Origin: Stakelama flava
Lineage (GTDB): Bacteria; Pseudomonadota; Alphaproteobacteria; Sphingomonadales; Sphingomonadaceae
DNA length: 64,000 nt
Direction of reading: 5' to 3'
NCBI RefSeq assembly: GCF_019351405.1
Contig: NZ_JAHWZX010000003.1
Span: forward strand, 248,001-312,000
Of the stretch, positions 19,526-28,439 are shown piece by piece; within the stretch, counting starts at the first letter, position 1, and each line of letters opens with the position of its first letter. The notes under the pieces are model-generated. The model did not search any database and was not told the DNA's origin. It worked only from the letters and a program-made list of their open reading frames with translations. The translations under genes were made by a program, and so were the position numbers.

Positions 19526-22231
19526 TCAGAATTTCAGCTTCGCGCCAAGCCAGAAGGTTCGCCCATTGTCGTAATAGGCGCGCGGGATCGAAGGATCGCC
19601 GACGAAATAATACAGCTTTTCATTGGTCAGGTTCTGCGCATCGAAGCTGAGCGCCACATGCGGCGTGATATTGACCAGCAGCGATCCGTCGAGCGATCCG
19701 AAATCATCCTGCCACATCGGCGTCGCGCGATCGATGCCGCTGCGGAATTTCGACCGGAAGGTATAGGCAAGCCGCGCCGACAACAGGTCGTTTTCGAAAT
19801 AGCCGGTGATGTTGAACGTGTGCTTGGAATTGCCGTCCATTACCTCGCCGTCCGACGATTTGGCATCGGCATAGGTATAGTTGGCGATGAACCCGAAGCC
19901 TGCGCCTATGGGTTGCTGGAGGTTGATTTCGACCCCCTTGTTCGACCCGCCCGGTCCGTTGACCGGTCCGGTCACCAGGAAGTTCGCGCCATCGGGATGC
20001 TGTTGCGTGACGAGGAAAATCGTGCTGCTCGCCGTGGTGATGTACGACGTGATGTCGAGATAGAACAGGTTTACCGACAACAGCGATTGCGGGCCGTAAT
20101 ACCATTCGGCCGCGACGTTGAAGTTCCAGGCACGATACGGGTCGAGATTGGGATTGCCGCCCGCCGTCGCGGTCAGCGCCAGATCGCTTGCGGTGAACGC
20201 CCCGGCAAGCTGGGCAAAGCCGGGCCGCGACATCACCTTTGCCACGCCGCCGCGCAGCAGCAGGTCGGGCTGAAGCGAGAAGGTGACATTGGCGCTGGGC
20301 AGCCAGTCCCAATACCCGCGTGAGGTGGTGACGGTGCCGCAGGTGGAGCAGAACATCGTGACGGCATTGGCTTCGGCCGCATTGGGCGAATATTGCAGCG
20401 CGTCGAGATCGGTATGCACCGCGCGCAGGCCGATATTGCCGCGCCAGCGCGAATCATCGTCAAACTTCGCCATGGCATAGAACGCTTCGGTCTTTTCCTT
20501 TACCGAAAAGCTCGCCTGCGGGTAGAAATCGAAGACCCGCCCGCCATTGGTGCCGTCAAGCTGATCCAGCACCAGATCCTGATCGGCGAAGGAATAGCCC
20601 GGAAGCCCGCTCACCCGGTCGTTGTAATCGTCGGGCGTCACGCCGCCGTCGAACACCGTATCCAGCCCGACATCGCTGGTTCCCGAATAGGCCCCGTTGC
20701 CTGCCCAGGAATATGCGTCATAGATCAGCTCACGTTTGTGATCGGTATAGCGTGCGCCGACCTTGACCGATTTCAGCAAACTGTCGTCGAAGGCATATTC
20801 GACATCGGTTTTGGCGTAGTATTCGCGATCGGGCGAGATAATCCGCCCACCCCATGACCAGCTGTAATAATTGTCGAGATAGCCGGCCGAGGTCACGTCG
20901 TCGGGCAGGTCGGGATAGTCCACTGACGCGCCCTTGCCGTCGATCTGATAATCGACGCCGGTATGCCAATAGGTTTCCCAGGCATAGGTATCGGTCGTCG
21001 CGCCCTTGCCCTTGGTATAGCCGATCTGGCCGGTGACGGTGACATGGTCGCCCGCATGCCAGGTCGCATCGGCGTTGATGTCCCAGGTCGACGAATAGGA
21101 ATCGCGGAAGATATCGTCTTGCACCCGGCCGTTGACCGGCGAACCATCGGCGGTGGTCCCGGCAAAGCTTGCGGCAGTCAGATAGCCGTTGGTGACGGTA
21201 TAATCCTGCAGTGCATAGCCATCGGTTCCCGGCGTCGAATTTGCGCCGATGACGTTGCTGATCCACGCCATCGAATTGCGATTGACGTTGTTCGCGTCGA
21301 GCCGGCTGTACAGCCCGTTTATGTCGAGTTCGAAATCGCTGTTCGGTTTGAACTGCAACGCCAGCGTGCCGCCCTTGCGCTCACGCTTCTGGGTGAAATA
21401 GCTCGCGCCGATCAGATTGGGCGCGGCCACCGTTTCGCCGCTTCCGGCGAAATCGTCATAGCTGGTATAGCCCAGAAATTCCTGGCCATCGCGGCGGAAG
21501 AAGCGTTCCTGATAAAAGCCGGTGGCAAGGATGCCAAAGGTTTCGGCCTTGTTCTTCCAGCTGAACAGTCCCGATACCTGCGGCGCCAGCTTGTCGGAAA
21601 GGTCGTTGTAATTGGCCTGCACGGTCAGGCTGGCGCTATAGGCGGGAAGGTCGAGCGGCATTCGGCTGTGCACGTTGATCGTGCCGCCCACCCCGCCTTC
21701 GGGAATGTCCGCCTGGCTTGACTTGTAAACTTCCAGGCTGCCGACGATTTCGGAAGGCAACAGCGAGAAATCCAAGCTGCGCCCGCCCGCCTGCTGATCG
21801 AGCACGAACCAGTCGCCGCTGGCGATGCCGTGCCCGTCGAGCAGCGTCAGGTTCAGCGCGGGATCGGTGCCGCGGATCGATACCGACTGGTTTTCGCCGA
21901 AACCGCCCGCCGCCGCCGAACCGGTGACCACGTTCACCCCGGTCAGGCGGCCAAGCGAATCGGCGACGTTCTTGTCGGGGAATTTGCCGATATCCTGCGC
22001 GGTCACGACTTCGGAGATCAGGTCCGAATCGCGCTTCTGGGTCAGCGCCGCCTGAATCGAGGCGCGAATGCCGGTGACGACGATATCCTCGTCCTGCGTC
22101 GCGCTATCGTCCTGGCCATAGCTATCCTTTGGCGCGGTCTGCGCAGCGGCGGGCATTGCCGCCATCAACGCGATCGCGCTTGCCGTCGCGGTGAACAGCG
22201 CCTTGGGCGCCGTGGTCGGAGCATAGATCAT
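19526..22231 (-). CDS. TonB-dependent receptor, probably for chito-oligosaccharides
   Basis: 901-residue outer-membrane transporter. After a signal peptide (ending near PAAAQ) comes a plug domain with the TonB-box region EDIVVTGIRASIQAAL and FPDKNVADSLGRLTGV. A large beta-barrel follows, ending in the aromatic FWLGAKLKF. The ATG at 22231 is chosen because AGAGGGGGACC lies just upstream; an earlier start would cross the operator. It heads the operon with the hexosaminidase and GlcNAc PTS genes, which suggests it imports GlcNAc oligomers. Substrate is inferred from context only. Confidence 0.9.
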   Translation of the reverse strand: MIYAPTTAPKALFTATASAIALMAAMPAAAQTAPKDSYGQDDSATQDEDIVVTGIRASIQAALTQKRDSDLISEVVTAQDIGKFPDKNVADSLGRLTGVNVVTGSAAAGGFGENQSVSIRGTDPALNLTLLDGHGIASGDWFVLDQQAGGRSLDFSLLPSEIVGSLEVYKSSQADIPEGGVGGTINVHSRMPLDLPAYSASLTVQANYNDLSDKLAPQVSGLFSWKNKAETFGILATGFYQERFFRRDGQEFLGYTSYDDFAGSGETVAAPNLIGASYFTQKRERKGGTLALQFKPNSDFELDINGLYSRLDANNVNRNSMAWISNVIGANSTPGTDGYALQDYTVTNGYLTAASFAGTTADGSPVNGRVQDDIFRDSYSSTWDINADATWHAGDHVTVTGQIGYTKGKGATTDTYAWETYWHTGVDYQIDGKGASVDYPDLPDDVTSAGYLDNYYSWSWGGRIISPDREYYAKTDVEYAFDDSLLKSVKVGARYTDHKRELIYDAYSWAGNGAYSGTSDVGLDTVFDGGVTPDDYNDRVSGLPGYSFADQDLVLDQLDGTNGGRVFDFYPQASFSVKEKTEAFYAMAKFDDDSRWRGNIGLRAVHTDLDALQYSPNAAEANAVTMFCSTCGTVTTSRGYWDWLPSANVTFSLQPDLLLRGGVAKVMSRPGFAQLAGAFTASDLALTATAGGNPNLDPYRAWNFNVAAEWYYGPQSLLSVNLFYLDITSYITTASSTIFLVTQQHPDGANFLVTGPVNGPGGSNKGVEINLQQPIGAGFGFIANYTYADAKSSDGEVMDGNSKHTFNITGYFENDLLSARLAYTFRSKFRSGIDRATPMWQDDFGSLDGSLLVNITPHVALSFDAQNLTNEKLYYFVGDPSIPRAYYDNGRTFWLGAKLKF

Positions 22232-22253
22232 AACCGGTCCCCCTCTGGTTGAT

Positions 22254-22277
22254 ATGCTTTGGACCATACCAAAGCAT
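22254..22277. promoter_or_regulatory. putative GntR/NagR operator next to the TonB receptor
   Basis: A perfect inverted repeat with 9-bp arms (ATGCTTTGG / CCAAAGCAT) around ACCATA, ending 22 bp before the receptor ATG on the minus strand. The core TGG-N6-CCA type fits operators of HutC/NagR-class GntR regulators (for example the TGGTCTAGACCA core known for DasR-type proteins). A GntR gene is the divergent neighbour. Binding is inferred. Confidence 0.55.
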
Positions 22278-22369
22278 TACCGATGCACCCGCGACCAACC
22301 AGAAACCCCACCTATGGCCACGGAAATCTTGGTTCCGGCACAAATTAATCTTCATTCGCCATAAATTTG

Positions 22370-22416
22370 CAATACCAAAATTGATGCCAATATGATTTTT
22401 CGCAATTTTGGTATTG
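22370..22416. promoter_or_regulatory. putative second GntR operator pair in the nag divergent promoter
   Basis: Two perfect 13-bp inverted arms, CAATACCAAAATT (22370-22382) and AATTTTGGTATTG (22404-22416), separated by 21 bp and ending about 50 bp before the regulator start. The half-site TTTGGTAT is shared with the operator at 22254-22277. The layout suggests two regulator dimers or a looped complex that controls both arms of the locus. Confidence 0.5.
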
Positions 22417-22464
22417 AAAAGGACTTTCTTTTAGCCGTAAGGCTTGGCGATCGAGAGGGGGCCA

Positions 22465-23199
22465 ATGTTCATCGAACGTATCGGAAAACTGGAAGATGGC
22501 GGCAGCGCGCCGCTCTATCTTCAGTTGCAGCGCGTCCTGCGTTCGGCGATCGAACGGCACGTCCTCGCGCCCGATGAGGCGCTTCCGCCCGAACGCGATC
22601 TGGCCGAAGCATACAATATATCGCGTGTGACGGTGCGCAAGGCGCTGGACGGGCTGGTCGATGCGCATCTGCTTACCCGCCGTCGCGGTGCAGGTACATT
22701 TGTCGCGGCGCGCGTGGAAAAGAATTTCGCGACCATCTCTTCGTTTACCGAGGATATGCTCGCACGCGGACGCCAGCCGGGCAGCCGCTGGGTTTCGCGA
22801 AGCAAGGGGCAGGTTTCGCCCGAAGAGGCGATGGCGCTCGGCCTTGGTCCGGGTAGCCCGGTCTATCGCTTCGTGCGCATCCGCTATGCCGATGGGCAGT
22901 CGATGGCGCTGGAACAGGCGACGGTGCCCGAAGGCATGCTTACCTCGCTCGATGCGGTCGGCGATTCGTTGTACGAGGCACTGGGCGATGCGCGGCCGGT
23001 GCGCGTGTTGCAACGGTTGCGCGCGGTATTGTTCGCGCCCGAACATGCCGAAATGCTGGGCATCGATCCGACCGCGCCGGGGCTGGAGATCGAACGCCGC
23101 GGCTTTGCCGCCGATGGGCGGACGTCGGAATTCACCAAATCCTATTATCGCGGCGACGCCTATGACTTCGTGTCTGAACTCAGCACCGCGCCGCGCTGA
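22465..23199 (+). CDS. GntR-family regulator (HutC/NagR subfamily)
   Basis: 244 residues. The N-terminal winged helix (residues ~12-80) includes LYLQLQRVLRSAIERHVL, LPPERDLAEAYNISRVTVRKAL and RRGAGTFV; the rest is a UTRA ligand domain (FTEDMLARGRQPGSRW, YRFVRIRYADG, YYRGDAYDFV). It likely senses a phosphorylated amino sugar, such as GlcN-6-P or GlcNAc-6-P, and controls the receptor/PTS operon and its own nag genes. The ATG at 22465 follows GAGAGGGGG; the in-frame TTG at 22444 has no such site. Confidence 0.92.
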   Translation: MFIERIGKLEDGGSAPLYLQLQRVLRSAIERHVLAPDEALPPERDLAEAYNISRVTVRKALDGLVDAHLLTRRRGAGTFVAARVEKNFATISSFTEDMLARGRQPGSRWVSRSKGQVSPEEAMALGLGPGSPVYRFVRIRYADGQSMALEQATVPEGMLTSLDAVGDSLYEALGDARPVRVLQRLRAVLFAPEHAEMLGIDPTAPGLEIERRGFAADGRTSEFTKSYYRGDAYDFVSELSTAPR

Positions 23200-23224
23200 C
23201 CGGCGCAAAGGGGGACCAATCATC

Positions 23225-24259
23225 GTGCCGATCACAGCCGAAACCACGTTGATGTTTCGCGAAGCGAGCGAAGCCGGACAGGTCGCCCGGCGGCAACGCG
23301 CCGCGAATGCTGGAGTGCTCGATGCGCTGGGCAAGCGGCTGCGCGGTGATTCCCCGCGTGCTGTGGTGACGCTGGCACGCGGAAGTTCCGACTGTGCGGC
23401 AACCTTCGCGCGCTATCTGATCGAGCGCCGGGCAGGCGTGCTGACGAGTTCCGCCTCGCCATCGGTCGCGTCGGTCTATGATTCGGTGCCTGATATGCAT
23501 GGCGCTCTGGTGATCGCCATTTCGCAATCGGGTCGCAGTCCGGACCTGTGCACCGCGGCGGCGCGCGCGAAACGGCAGGGGGCAACGATCCTCGCGCTGG
23601 TTAATGATGCCGGCTCGCCGCTCGCGCGCGATGCGGATATCTGCCTGCCGCTTCATGCCGGGCCGGAACGCAGCGTTGCGGCAACCAAGAGTTTCATCGC
23701 CAGCCTGACCGCGGCGCTGGATCTGATCGCGCACTGGACCGAAGACGTGGGCCTGTCGGCCGCGCTGGATGCGCTTCCCGATCAGCTGGACGCGGCGTGG
23801 CAATGCGACTGGACGCCCGCCTTGCCCCTGCTGGAATCGGTGCGCAGCCTGTATGTTGCCGGGCGCGGTCACGGCTTCGGGATCGCGCAGGAAGCGGCTT
23901 TGAAATTCAAGGAAACGTGCGGGTTTCACGCCGAAGCCTATAGCGCCGCCGAAATCCGCCATGGTCCGATGGCGATCGTCGGCAAGGGCTTTCCGGTCCT
24001 GATGTTCGGTCAGTCCGATGCGAGTCTGGAAAGCATTGCAGACCTGGCGCGCGATTTCACCGCGCGCGGCGCCACTGTCCTGCGCGCCGGGGTCCCGGGC
24101 GAAGGCGGTGTCGTGCTTCCGGTCATCACCGCCGATCCGCTGACCGCGCCGGTGCTTGCCATCGCCAGCTTCTACCGCATGGTCAATGCGCTTGCGGTGC
24201 GGCGCGGGCTGGATCCCGATTCGCCGCCGCATTTGCGCAAAGTGACCGAGACCGTCTGA
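23225..24259 (+). CDS. nagB: SIS-domain glucosamine-6-phosphate deaminase (NagB-II type)
   Basis: 344 residues with two sugar-isomerase (SIS) domains, resembling the isomerase half of GlmS but without the glutaminase part. Visible are the phosphate-binding loops RGSSDCAATFARYL and ISQSGRSPD, and the EAALKFKETCGFHAEAYSAAEIRHGP segment with catalytic Glu/His. It should convert GlcN-6-P to fructose-6-P and ammonia. The start is a GTG at 23225 preceded by AAAGGGGGA; an ATG at 23252 is the alternative. It stops in a TGATG overlap with nagA. Confidence 0.88.
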   Translation: MPITAETTLMFREASEAGQVARRQRAANAGVLDALGKRLRGDSPRAVVTLARGSSDCAATFARYLIERRAGVLTSSASPSVASVYDSVPDMHGALVIAISQSGRSPDLCTAAARAKRQGATILALVNDAGSPLARDADICLPLHAGPERSVAATKSFIASLTAALDLIAHWTEDVGLSAALDALPDQLDAAWQCDWTPALPLLESVRSLYVAGRGHGFGIAQEAALKFKETCGFHAEAYSAAEIRHGPMAIVGKGFPVLMFGQSDASLESIADLARDFTARGATVLRAGVPGEGGVVLPVITADPLTAPVLAIASFYRMVNALAVRRGLDPDSPPHLRKVTETV

Positions 24260-25395
24260 TGCCAACCGCGCTTTGCAATGGTCGCATCATGGTTCCGGCT
24301 GGCCTGCGCGATGATGTCTGCGTCGTTATCGACGGCACGGATATTCGCACAGTATCTTCCGGTCCGCCGCCTGATGCGGAGATCGTCGATCTGGGCGGCA
24401 AGCTGCTGCTGCCTGGATTCGTCGATGTGCAGGTCAATGGCGGCGGCGGCCGGTTGTTCAACGACGATCCGAGCGTGGAGACGATCGCGGCGATCGCCGC
24501 CGCACATCGCCGGTTCGGCACGACGGGTCTGCTGCCCACGCTGATCAGCGATGATCTGAACGTGGTGGAAAAGGGGATAGCTGCCGTCGACGCCGCGATC
24601 GCGGCGGGCGTTCCGGGAATATTGGGTATCCATGTCGAAGGCCCGTTCCTCAGCCCCGCGCGGCACGGCATCCACCTGACCTCCAAGCTGCGGCGGCTGG
24701 AGGACGATTTCATCGCGGTTCTCGGCGGCGCGAAGCATGGCCGCACCCTCGTCACCATCGCGCCGGAAATCGTTAGGCCTGATCAGGTCGCGCGGCTCAC
24801 CGCCGCCGGGGTGATTGTCTCGGCGGGCCATTCGGACGCCGGTTACGATCAGGTGCGCGCCGCAATCGATTCGGGCGTCACCGGATTCACCCATTTGTTC
24901 AACGCCATGTCGCAGCTTCGCAATCGCGCGCCGGGCATGGTGGGCGCGGCGCTGGAGGATGAAAGCGTCTATTGCGGTGTCATTGTCGACGGTCACCATA
25001 TTCACCCGGCCAGCCTTCGCGTGGCACTCCGTGCGAAGGGCCCCGAACATATGATGCTGGTCACCGACGCGATGCCCAGCGTCGGATGTGAGAATGGCGA
25101 TTTCCTGCTGCAGGGCCGCGCGATCACGCGCAGCGACGATCGGCTTCTGGACGCCGAAGGGACGCTTGCCGGTTCGACGCTCAGCATGGCGCGCGCCGTT
25201 GCCAATGTCATCGATATGGGCAGGGTGACGCTGCACCAGGCATCAAGGATGGCATCGACCACTCCGGCGGAATTTCTGGGATTGGGCGACCGGCTGGGTG
25301 CGATCGTGGCGGGCCTGCGCGCCGATCTGGTCGCGCTGAACGACGATTATACGGTCGCGCAAAGCTGGATCGGCGGCGTTCCGGATCGCGACTGA
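24259..25395 (+). CDS. nagA: N-acetylglucosamine-6-phosphate deacetylase
   Basis: Hydrolyses GlcNAc-6-P (made by the PTS) to GlcN-6-P and acetate. The 378-residue amidohydrolase has the metal-ligand motif HVEGPFLSP, the His in SAGHSDAGYDQ, the His in GFTHLFNAM and the catalytic Asp in VTDAMPSVG. The start codon overlaps the nagB stop (TGATG). Acetate released here could feed the acetate kinase of the first region, though the loci are separate. It is the last gene of the regulator-nagB-nagA operon. Confidence 0.95.
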   Translation: MPTALCNGRIMVPAGLRDDVCVVIDGTDIRTVSSGPPPDAEIVDLGGKLLLPGFVDVQVNGGGGRLFNDDPSVETIAAIAAAHRRFGTTGLLPTLISDDLNVVEKGIAAVDAAIAAGVPGILGIHVEGPFLSPARHGIHLTSKLRRLEDDFIAVLGGAKHGRTLVTIAPEIVRPDQVARLTAAGVIVSAGHSDAGYDQVRAAIDSGVTGFTHLFNAMSQLRNRAPGMVGAALEDESVYCGVIVDGHHIHPASLRVALRAKGPEHMMLVTDAMPSVGCENGDFLLQGRAITRSDDRLLDAEGTLAGSTLSMARAVANVIDMGRVTLHQASRMASTTPAEFLGLGDRLGAIVAGLRADLVALNDDYTVAQSWIGGVPDRD

Positions 25396-25515
25396 GGTAT
25401 CGTTAAAGCATCTCACTGGTCTGCGAATGCGTCGTCTGATCGCGCGTCATCGATCAAGCCTTTTGCGGTAGGGTGTGTATGCCGGAAGCATGGGGGAGCG
25501 GCCTCGCCTGCCGGG

Positions 25516-25746
25516 GTGTTCGATGCGTTTTATGCATGCTTCGATCCACGCCCCGCCGAATCCGCGCAGGAAAGAATATTCAATCAATATAAAGCTGGTA
25601 TCGTCAATTATACCGATGTCGTCTCCACCGCTCAGCGCGCGGCAGGCCTGGATTCAGGCGCAGGTGGACCGCCAGACGGCGGCAATTGCGCTATCCAGGC
25701 GATCGGAGGCGGCTGGGAAGGCCTTGGAAAGCGGGTGGGACCATAA
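25516..25746 (+). pseudogene. remnant of an RND efflux outer-membrane factor (NodT/OprM family), C-terminal end
   Basis: Only the last ~65 codons are recognisable and they are split between two frames. Frame 1 reads NQYKAGIVNYTDVVSTAQ, then the match moves to a second frame (LSARQAWIQAQVDRQTAAIAL), then returns to frame 1 for IQAIGGGW. This order is that of the conserved C-terminus of NodT-type efflux lipoproteins. At least two single-base shifts have occurred, so the fragment is dead. No RND pump or membrane-fusion gene remains nearby. The rest of 25396-25765 holds nothing else recognisable. Confidence 0.75.
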
Positions 25747-25765
25747 CCGAAGAAGGAAGTGAATA

Positions 25766-26041
25766 GTGAAGAAGACAGCCATTATCATCGCGGCGATAGG
25801 AGCGCTCACCACGACGGCGGTTCCGGCATTCGCGCAATCGCATCAGGAACGCCGGCCTGCCGCCCGGCACGACGATCATTCCGGTCGTAACGACGATACG
25901 CCGCCGCCCGCCCACTGGAACCGCGGCAAGAATGAATGGAGCCATCATGTCGCCGCCTGCAAGGCGCGGTATCACACCTATAATGCGCGTACGGACATGT
26001 TCTATGCGCGACCCGGCGTGAAAAAACGCTGCCGTCTGTAA
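25766..26041 (+). CDS. small secreted protein, BA14K-like C-terminus
   Basis: 91 residues. A signal peptide (residues ~1-24, ending AFA|QS) precedes a His/Arg/Asp-rich linker (HQERRPAARHDDHSGRNDD). A ~30-residue tail, AACKARYHTYNARTDMF...KKRC, resembles BA14K-type proteins, with two cysteines likely bonded. The start is a GTG at 25766 with GAAGGAAG 9 nt upstream. It stands alone between a decayed fragment and a TetR gene. BA14K proteins are cell-surface or periplasmic and of unknown biochemical role; this one is shorter than usual. Confidence 0.6.
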   Translation: MKKTAIIIAAIGALTTTAVPAFAQSHQERRPAARHDDHSGRNDDTPPPAHWNRGKNEWSHHVAACKARYHTYNARTDMFYARPGVKKRCRL

Positions 26042-26057
26042 CGACGCGCCGCAAAAA

Positions 26058-26084
26058 CCGGCCCGGCCCCGCTGGACGGGCCGG
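26058..26084. terminator. hairpin after the BA14K-like gene
   Basis: A perfect 8-bp GC stem (CCGGCCCG at 26058-26065, CGGGCCGG at 26077-26084) with an 11-nt loop begins 17 nt after the stop codon. Five A residues precede it, which would be a U-run only for minus-strand transcripts; the plus-strand tail is TATTGC. It is probably a terminator or RNA-stabilising structure. Confidence 0.5.
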
Positions 26085-26203
26085 TATTGCGCGTTACACT
26101 GGGCAATGCCTCTCCGCTTTGCCGGGGCAAGTCCAGTGCGGCAAGTGTGCGTGTCTCCAAGAGAGACCTGTATTCAGGGTAGCGCTCCGGTTAGCTATGC
26201 TCC

Positions 26204-26800
26204 ATGACCAAGCCGCCTGCAAATGCCATCCGATCCAAAGGACGTCCGCTGCGCGCCGATGCGCAACGCAATATGGAAGCGATCCTTTCCGCAGCCAAAG
26301 CGGTTTTTGAAACAGAAGGTGTAGACGCTCCGGTGCGCGACATCGCTGCTGCGGCCGGTGTCGGGATGGGTACGCTCTATCGTCATTTTCCGCAGCGCGC
26401 CGACCTTATCTCCGGCGTGCTTCGCTCCGAAATCGATGCCTGTGCCGACGCGGCGGCGACGTTGGCTGCCGAACATGATCCTATCGAGGCCTTGCACGCC
26501 TGGATACTGCGCTATGCCTTTTTCATCGGCACCAAGCGCGGTTTGTCGTCCGTCCTGCATTCCGGCGATCCGGCATATAAGACGCTCCCGGATTATTTCG
26601 AACAACGCTTCAAACCGGTGCTTCGATCGCTCCTTGCCGCTGCGGCGGAAGCGGGCGAGGCGCGCTCTGGCGTCGACCCGGACGATCTTCTGAATGCGAT
26701 CGGCTGTCTGGGCATGCGGACAAGTGCAGGCAGCAGCGAACAGACGGCGCGCATGGTCAGCCTTCTGGTCGACGGCCTACGATACAAACCCGACCGCTGA
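26204..26800 (+). CDS. TetR/AcrR-family repressor
   Basis: 198 residues. The N-terminal helix-turn-helix (residues ~18-65) includes ILSAAKAVFETEGVDAPVRDIAAAAGVGMGTLYRHFPQR, split by the usual turn. The remaining helices form the ligand and dimer domain. The gene is followed after ~100 bp by a short-chain dehydrogenase in the same direction, and that gap holds a tandem palindrome, so it most likely represses that gene. The inducer is unknown. Confidence 0.9.
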   Translation: MTKPPANAIRSKGRPLRADAQRNMEAILSAAKAVFETEGVDAPVRDIAAAAGVGMGTLYRHFPQRADLISGVLRSEIDACADAAATLAAEHDPIEALHAWILRYAFFIGTKRGLSSVLHSGDPAYKTLPDYFEQRFKPVLRSLLAAAAEAGEARSGVDPDDLLNAIGCLGMRTSAGSSEQTARMVSLLVDGLRYKPDR

Positions 26801-26822
26801 TTTTTTACAACGATGTGGTTGT

Positions 26823-26867
26823 AAGCGGAGCTTTGCTCCGAATATATAGCGGAGCAACGTTCCGCTT
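26823..26867. promoter_or_regulatory. tandem palindromic operator before the SDR gene
   Basis: Two 18-bp arms (26823-26840 and 26850-26867) are inverted copies matching at 16 of 18 positions. They are separated by the 9-nt AATATATAG, which can also serve as a -10 region. Each arm is itself palindromic around CGGAGC-N3-GCTCCG. This is the form expected for two TetR dimers on one promoter. The TetR gene ends 23 bp upstream. Binding is inferred. Confidence 0.6.
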
Positions 26868-26898
26868 ATTGCATCCCAATCGTCAAGGAGACTCAGCT

Positions 26899-27876
26899 GT
26901 GAAAACTTTCGATCGCGACGCGACGACCGAGGAGGTTCTCGCCGGCCATGACCTGTGCGGTAAACGCGTTTTCATCACAGGCATTTCCGCCGGTCTCGGC
27001 CTTGAGACTGCCCGCGCGCTCGCCAGCCATGGTGCTGAGGTGATCGGGACCGCACGCGACGTCGCTAAAGGCGATGCCGCTTTGAAAAGCGTGCGGGAAG
27101 AAATCGCTCGTAGCGGCGGAAGCATACGGCTCGTCCCGATGGACCTTGCCGATCTCGCCTCGGTCCGGTCCGTGGCAGATGCTCTCGTCACGGCGGATGA
27201 ACCGCTGGACCTCGTCATCGCCAACGCGGGCATCATGGCGACGCCCGCCCTGGAACATACGAAGGAAGGTTTCGAACTTCAGTTCGGCACCAACTTCCTT
27301 GGTCACTTCGTATTGGCGCAGCGGCTTGCCCCGCTGATGCGCGAGGGGGGGCGGCTCATCGTCCTGTCCTCGAACGCTCATCGGATGGCGGACGTCGATC
27401 TTGTCGATTACAATTTCGAAAGCACGCCTTACGACCCGTGGACCGCCTATGGCCGCTCAAAGACCGCCGACGCCCTGCTTGCAATCGCCTTTGACGCCCG
27501 GCATCGCGACCGCGGCGTTCGGGCCGCCAGCGTCCATCCCGGCGGCATACAGACCGAATTGACGCGCAGCCTGGAACCGGACGCGTTCATGGCAGCGTTT
27601 CAGGCCATGCATGAGGAACATCTGAAGCAAGGCAACCCTCCGTTCGAGGGCAAGACGATTCCGCAAGGCGCCGCCACTACCATATGGGCGGCTATCGCTG
27701 CGGATGCCGACGAGATAGGCGGTCACTATTGCGAGGATTGTCACGTGGCGGAAGTGCTTGCCGACAATGTGGAGACAAGCGCCTTCAATCCCGGTGTACG
27801 GCGCTACGCTAACGATTTGGATCATGCAGAGGCGTTGTGGGCCAAGGCTGCCGAGCTAACCGGCGAGAAGCCCTGA
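26899..27876 (+). CDS. short-chain dehydrogenase/reductase (classical/WWOX-like SDR)
   Basis: 325 residues. The NAD(P)-binding loop is TGISAGLGLETARAL near residue 25, followed by NAG in IANAGIM and the catalytic Tyr-x3-Lys in YGRSKTA; a Ser precedes it (VLSSNAHRM). This layout matches retinol-dehydrogenase/WWOX-like oxidoreductases with unspecified alcohol or ketone substrates. The start is a GTG at 26899 with AAGGAG 8 nt upstream; an ATG-like start far upstream would cross the operator. It is probably induced when the TetR ligand is present. Confidence 0.88.
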   Translation: MKTFDRDATTEEVLAGHDLCGKRVFITGISAGLGLETARALASHGAEVIGTARDVAKGDAALKSVREEIARSGGSIRLVPMDLADLASVRSVADALVTADEPLDLVIANAGIMATPALEHTKEGFELQFGTNFLGHFVLAQRLAPLMREGGRLIVLSSNAHRMADVDLVDYNFESTPYDPWTAYGRSKTADALLAIAFDARHRDRGVRAASVHPGGIQTELTRSLEPDAFMAAFQAMHEEHLKQGNPPFEGKTIPQGAATTIWAAIAADADEIGGHYCEDCHVAEVLADNVETSAFNPGVRRYANDLDHAEALWAKAAELTGEKP

Positions 27877-28439
27877 CCACGGCTGAAACGCGTGGGGTGG
27901 GGCATCGACGCCTGTCCCATCCCACGCAGTGCAGGATATCACCATGTTCCAAAAACCCGGTCGCTCGTGCCGCCGGTGCCGATCAGGGGAAACGGGCTGT
28001 TAAGTTCGTGCGCGATCGTGCCGCGCAAGGCGTTATGACGCTCGCCAGACCAGGTGCTTTGGGTGCTTTGGCCGGGGAATAGTCGCTGCAGCGACAACAC
28101 CGCTTTCATTGCCACCGCCACCGACCGCATCGGTCACCGTGTGATATGCCAGGACCATCTGCCATCCAAATGCCGGCTGCGTCGCCCTGCGCGCGCGATA
28201 ACGGCATGTGCCCAAAGCGGCACCCGTCTTCGACCGGAAATGGTGCGCTTACAGGACTCGAATTGGGTTCATACAGCATTGTAAAAGATAGGGTTTTTAA
28301 AGCCGGCGCTATTTGTGGTCCATCCATGGTCCGCCCCTAAAATCGTTCCCTGTTCAGAACCCGAACCGGCGCCATCAAACAACTTTCGGAAGTCGATTCG
28401 CGGTGCATAGGTCAAAATTCAATCAGCGTTTTGATTGCC
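27877..28439. other. intergenic stretch, mostly without recognisable content
   Basis: About 560 bp with short frames on both strands, none with a family pattern or good ribosome site. At its start, 27890-27901 pairs with 27916-27927 (12 bp, one G-U) and may terminate the SDR transcript. It leads directly into the decayed pncB fragment. Confidence 0.5.
27890..27927 (+). terminator. hairpin after the SDR gene
   Basis: A 12-bp stem (GCGTGGGGTGGG with CCCATCCCACGC, one G-U pair) and a 14-nt loop start 14 nt after the SDR stop. There is no T-run after it, so it may act as a rho-assisted terminator or RNA stabiliser. Confidence 0.45.

Noticed and set aside
25475..25762. 95-codon open frame as an independent gene
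   Set aside because: Its middle is one frame of the split NodT remnant; the rest is unrelated sequence.
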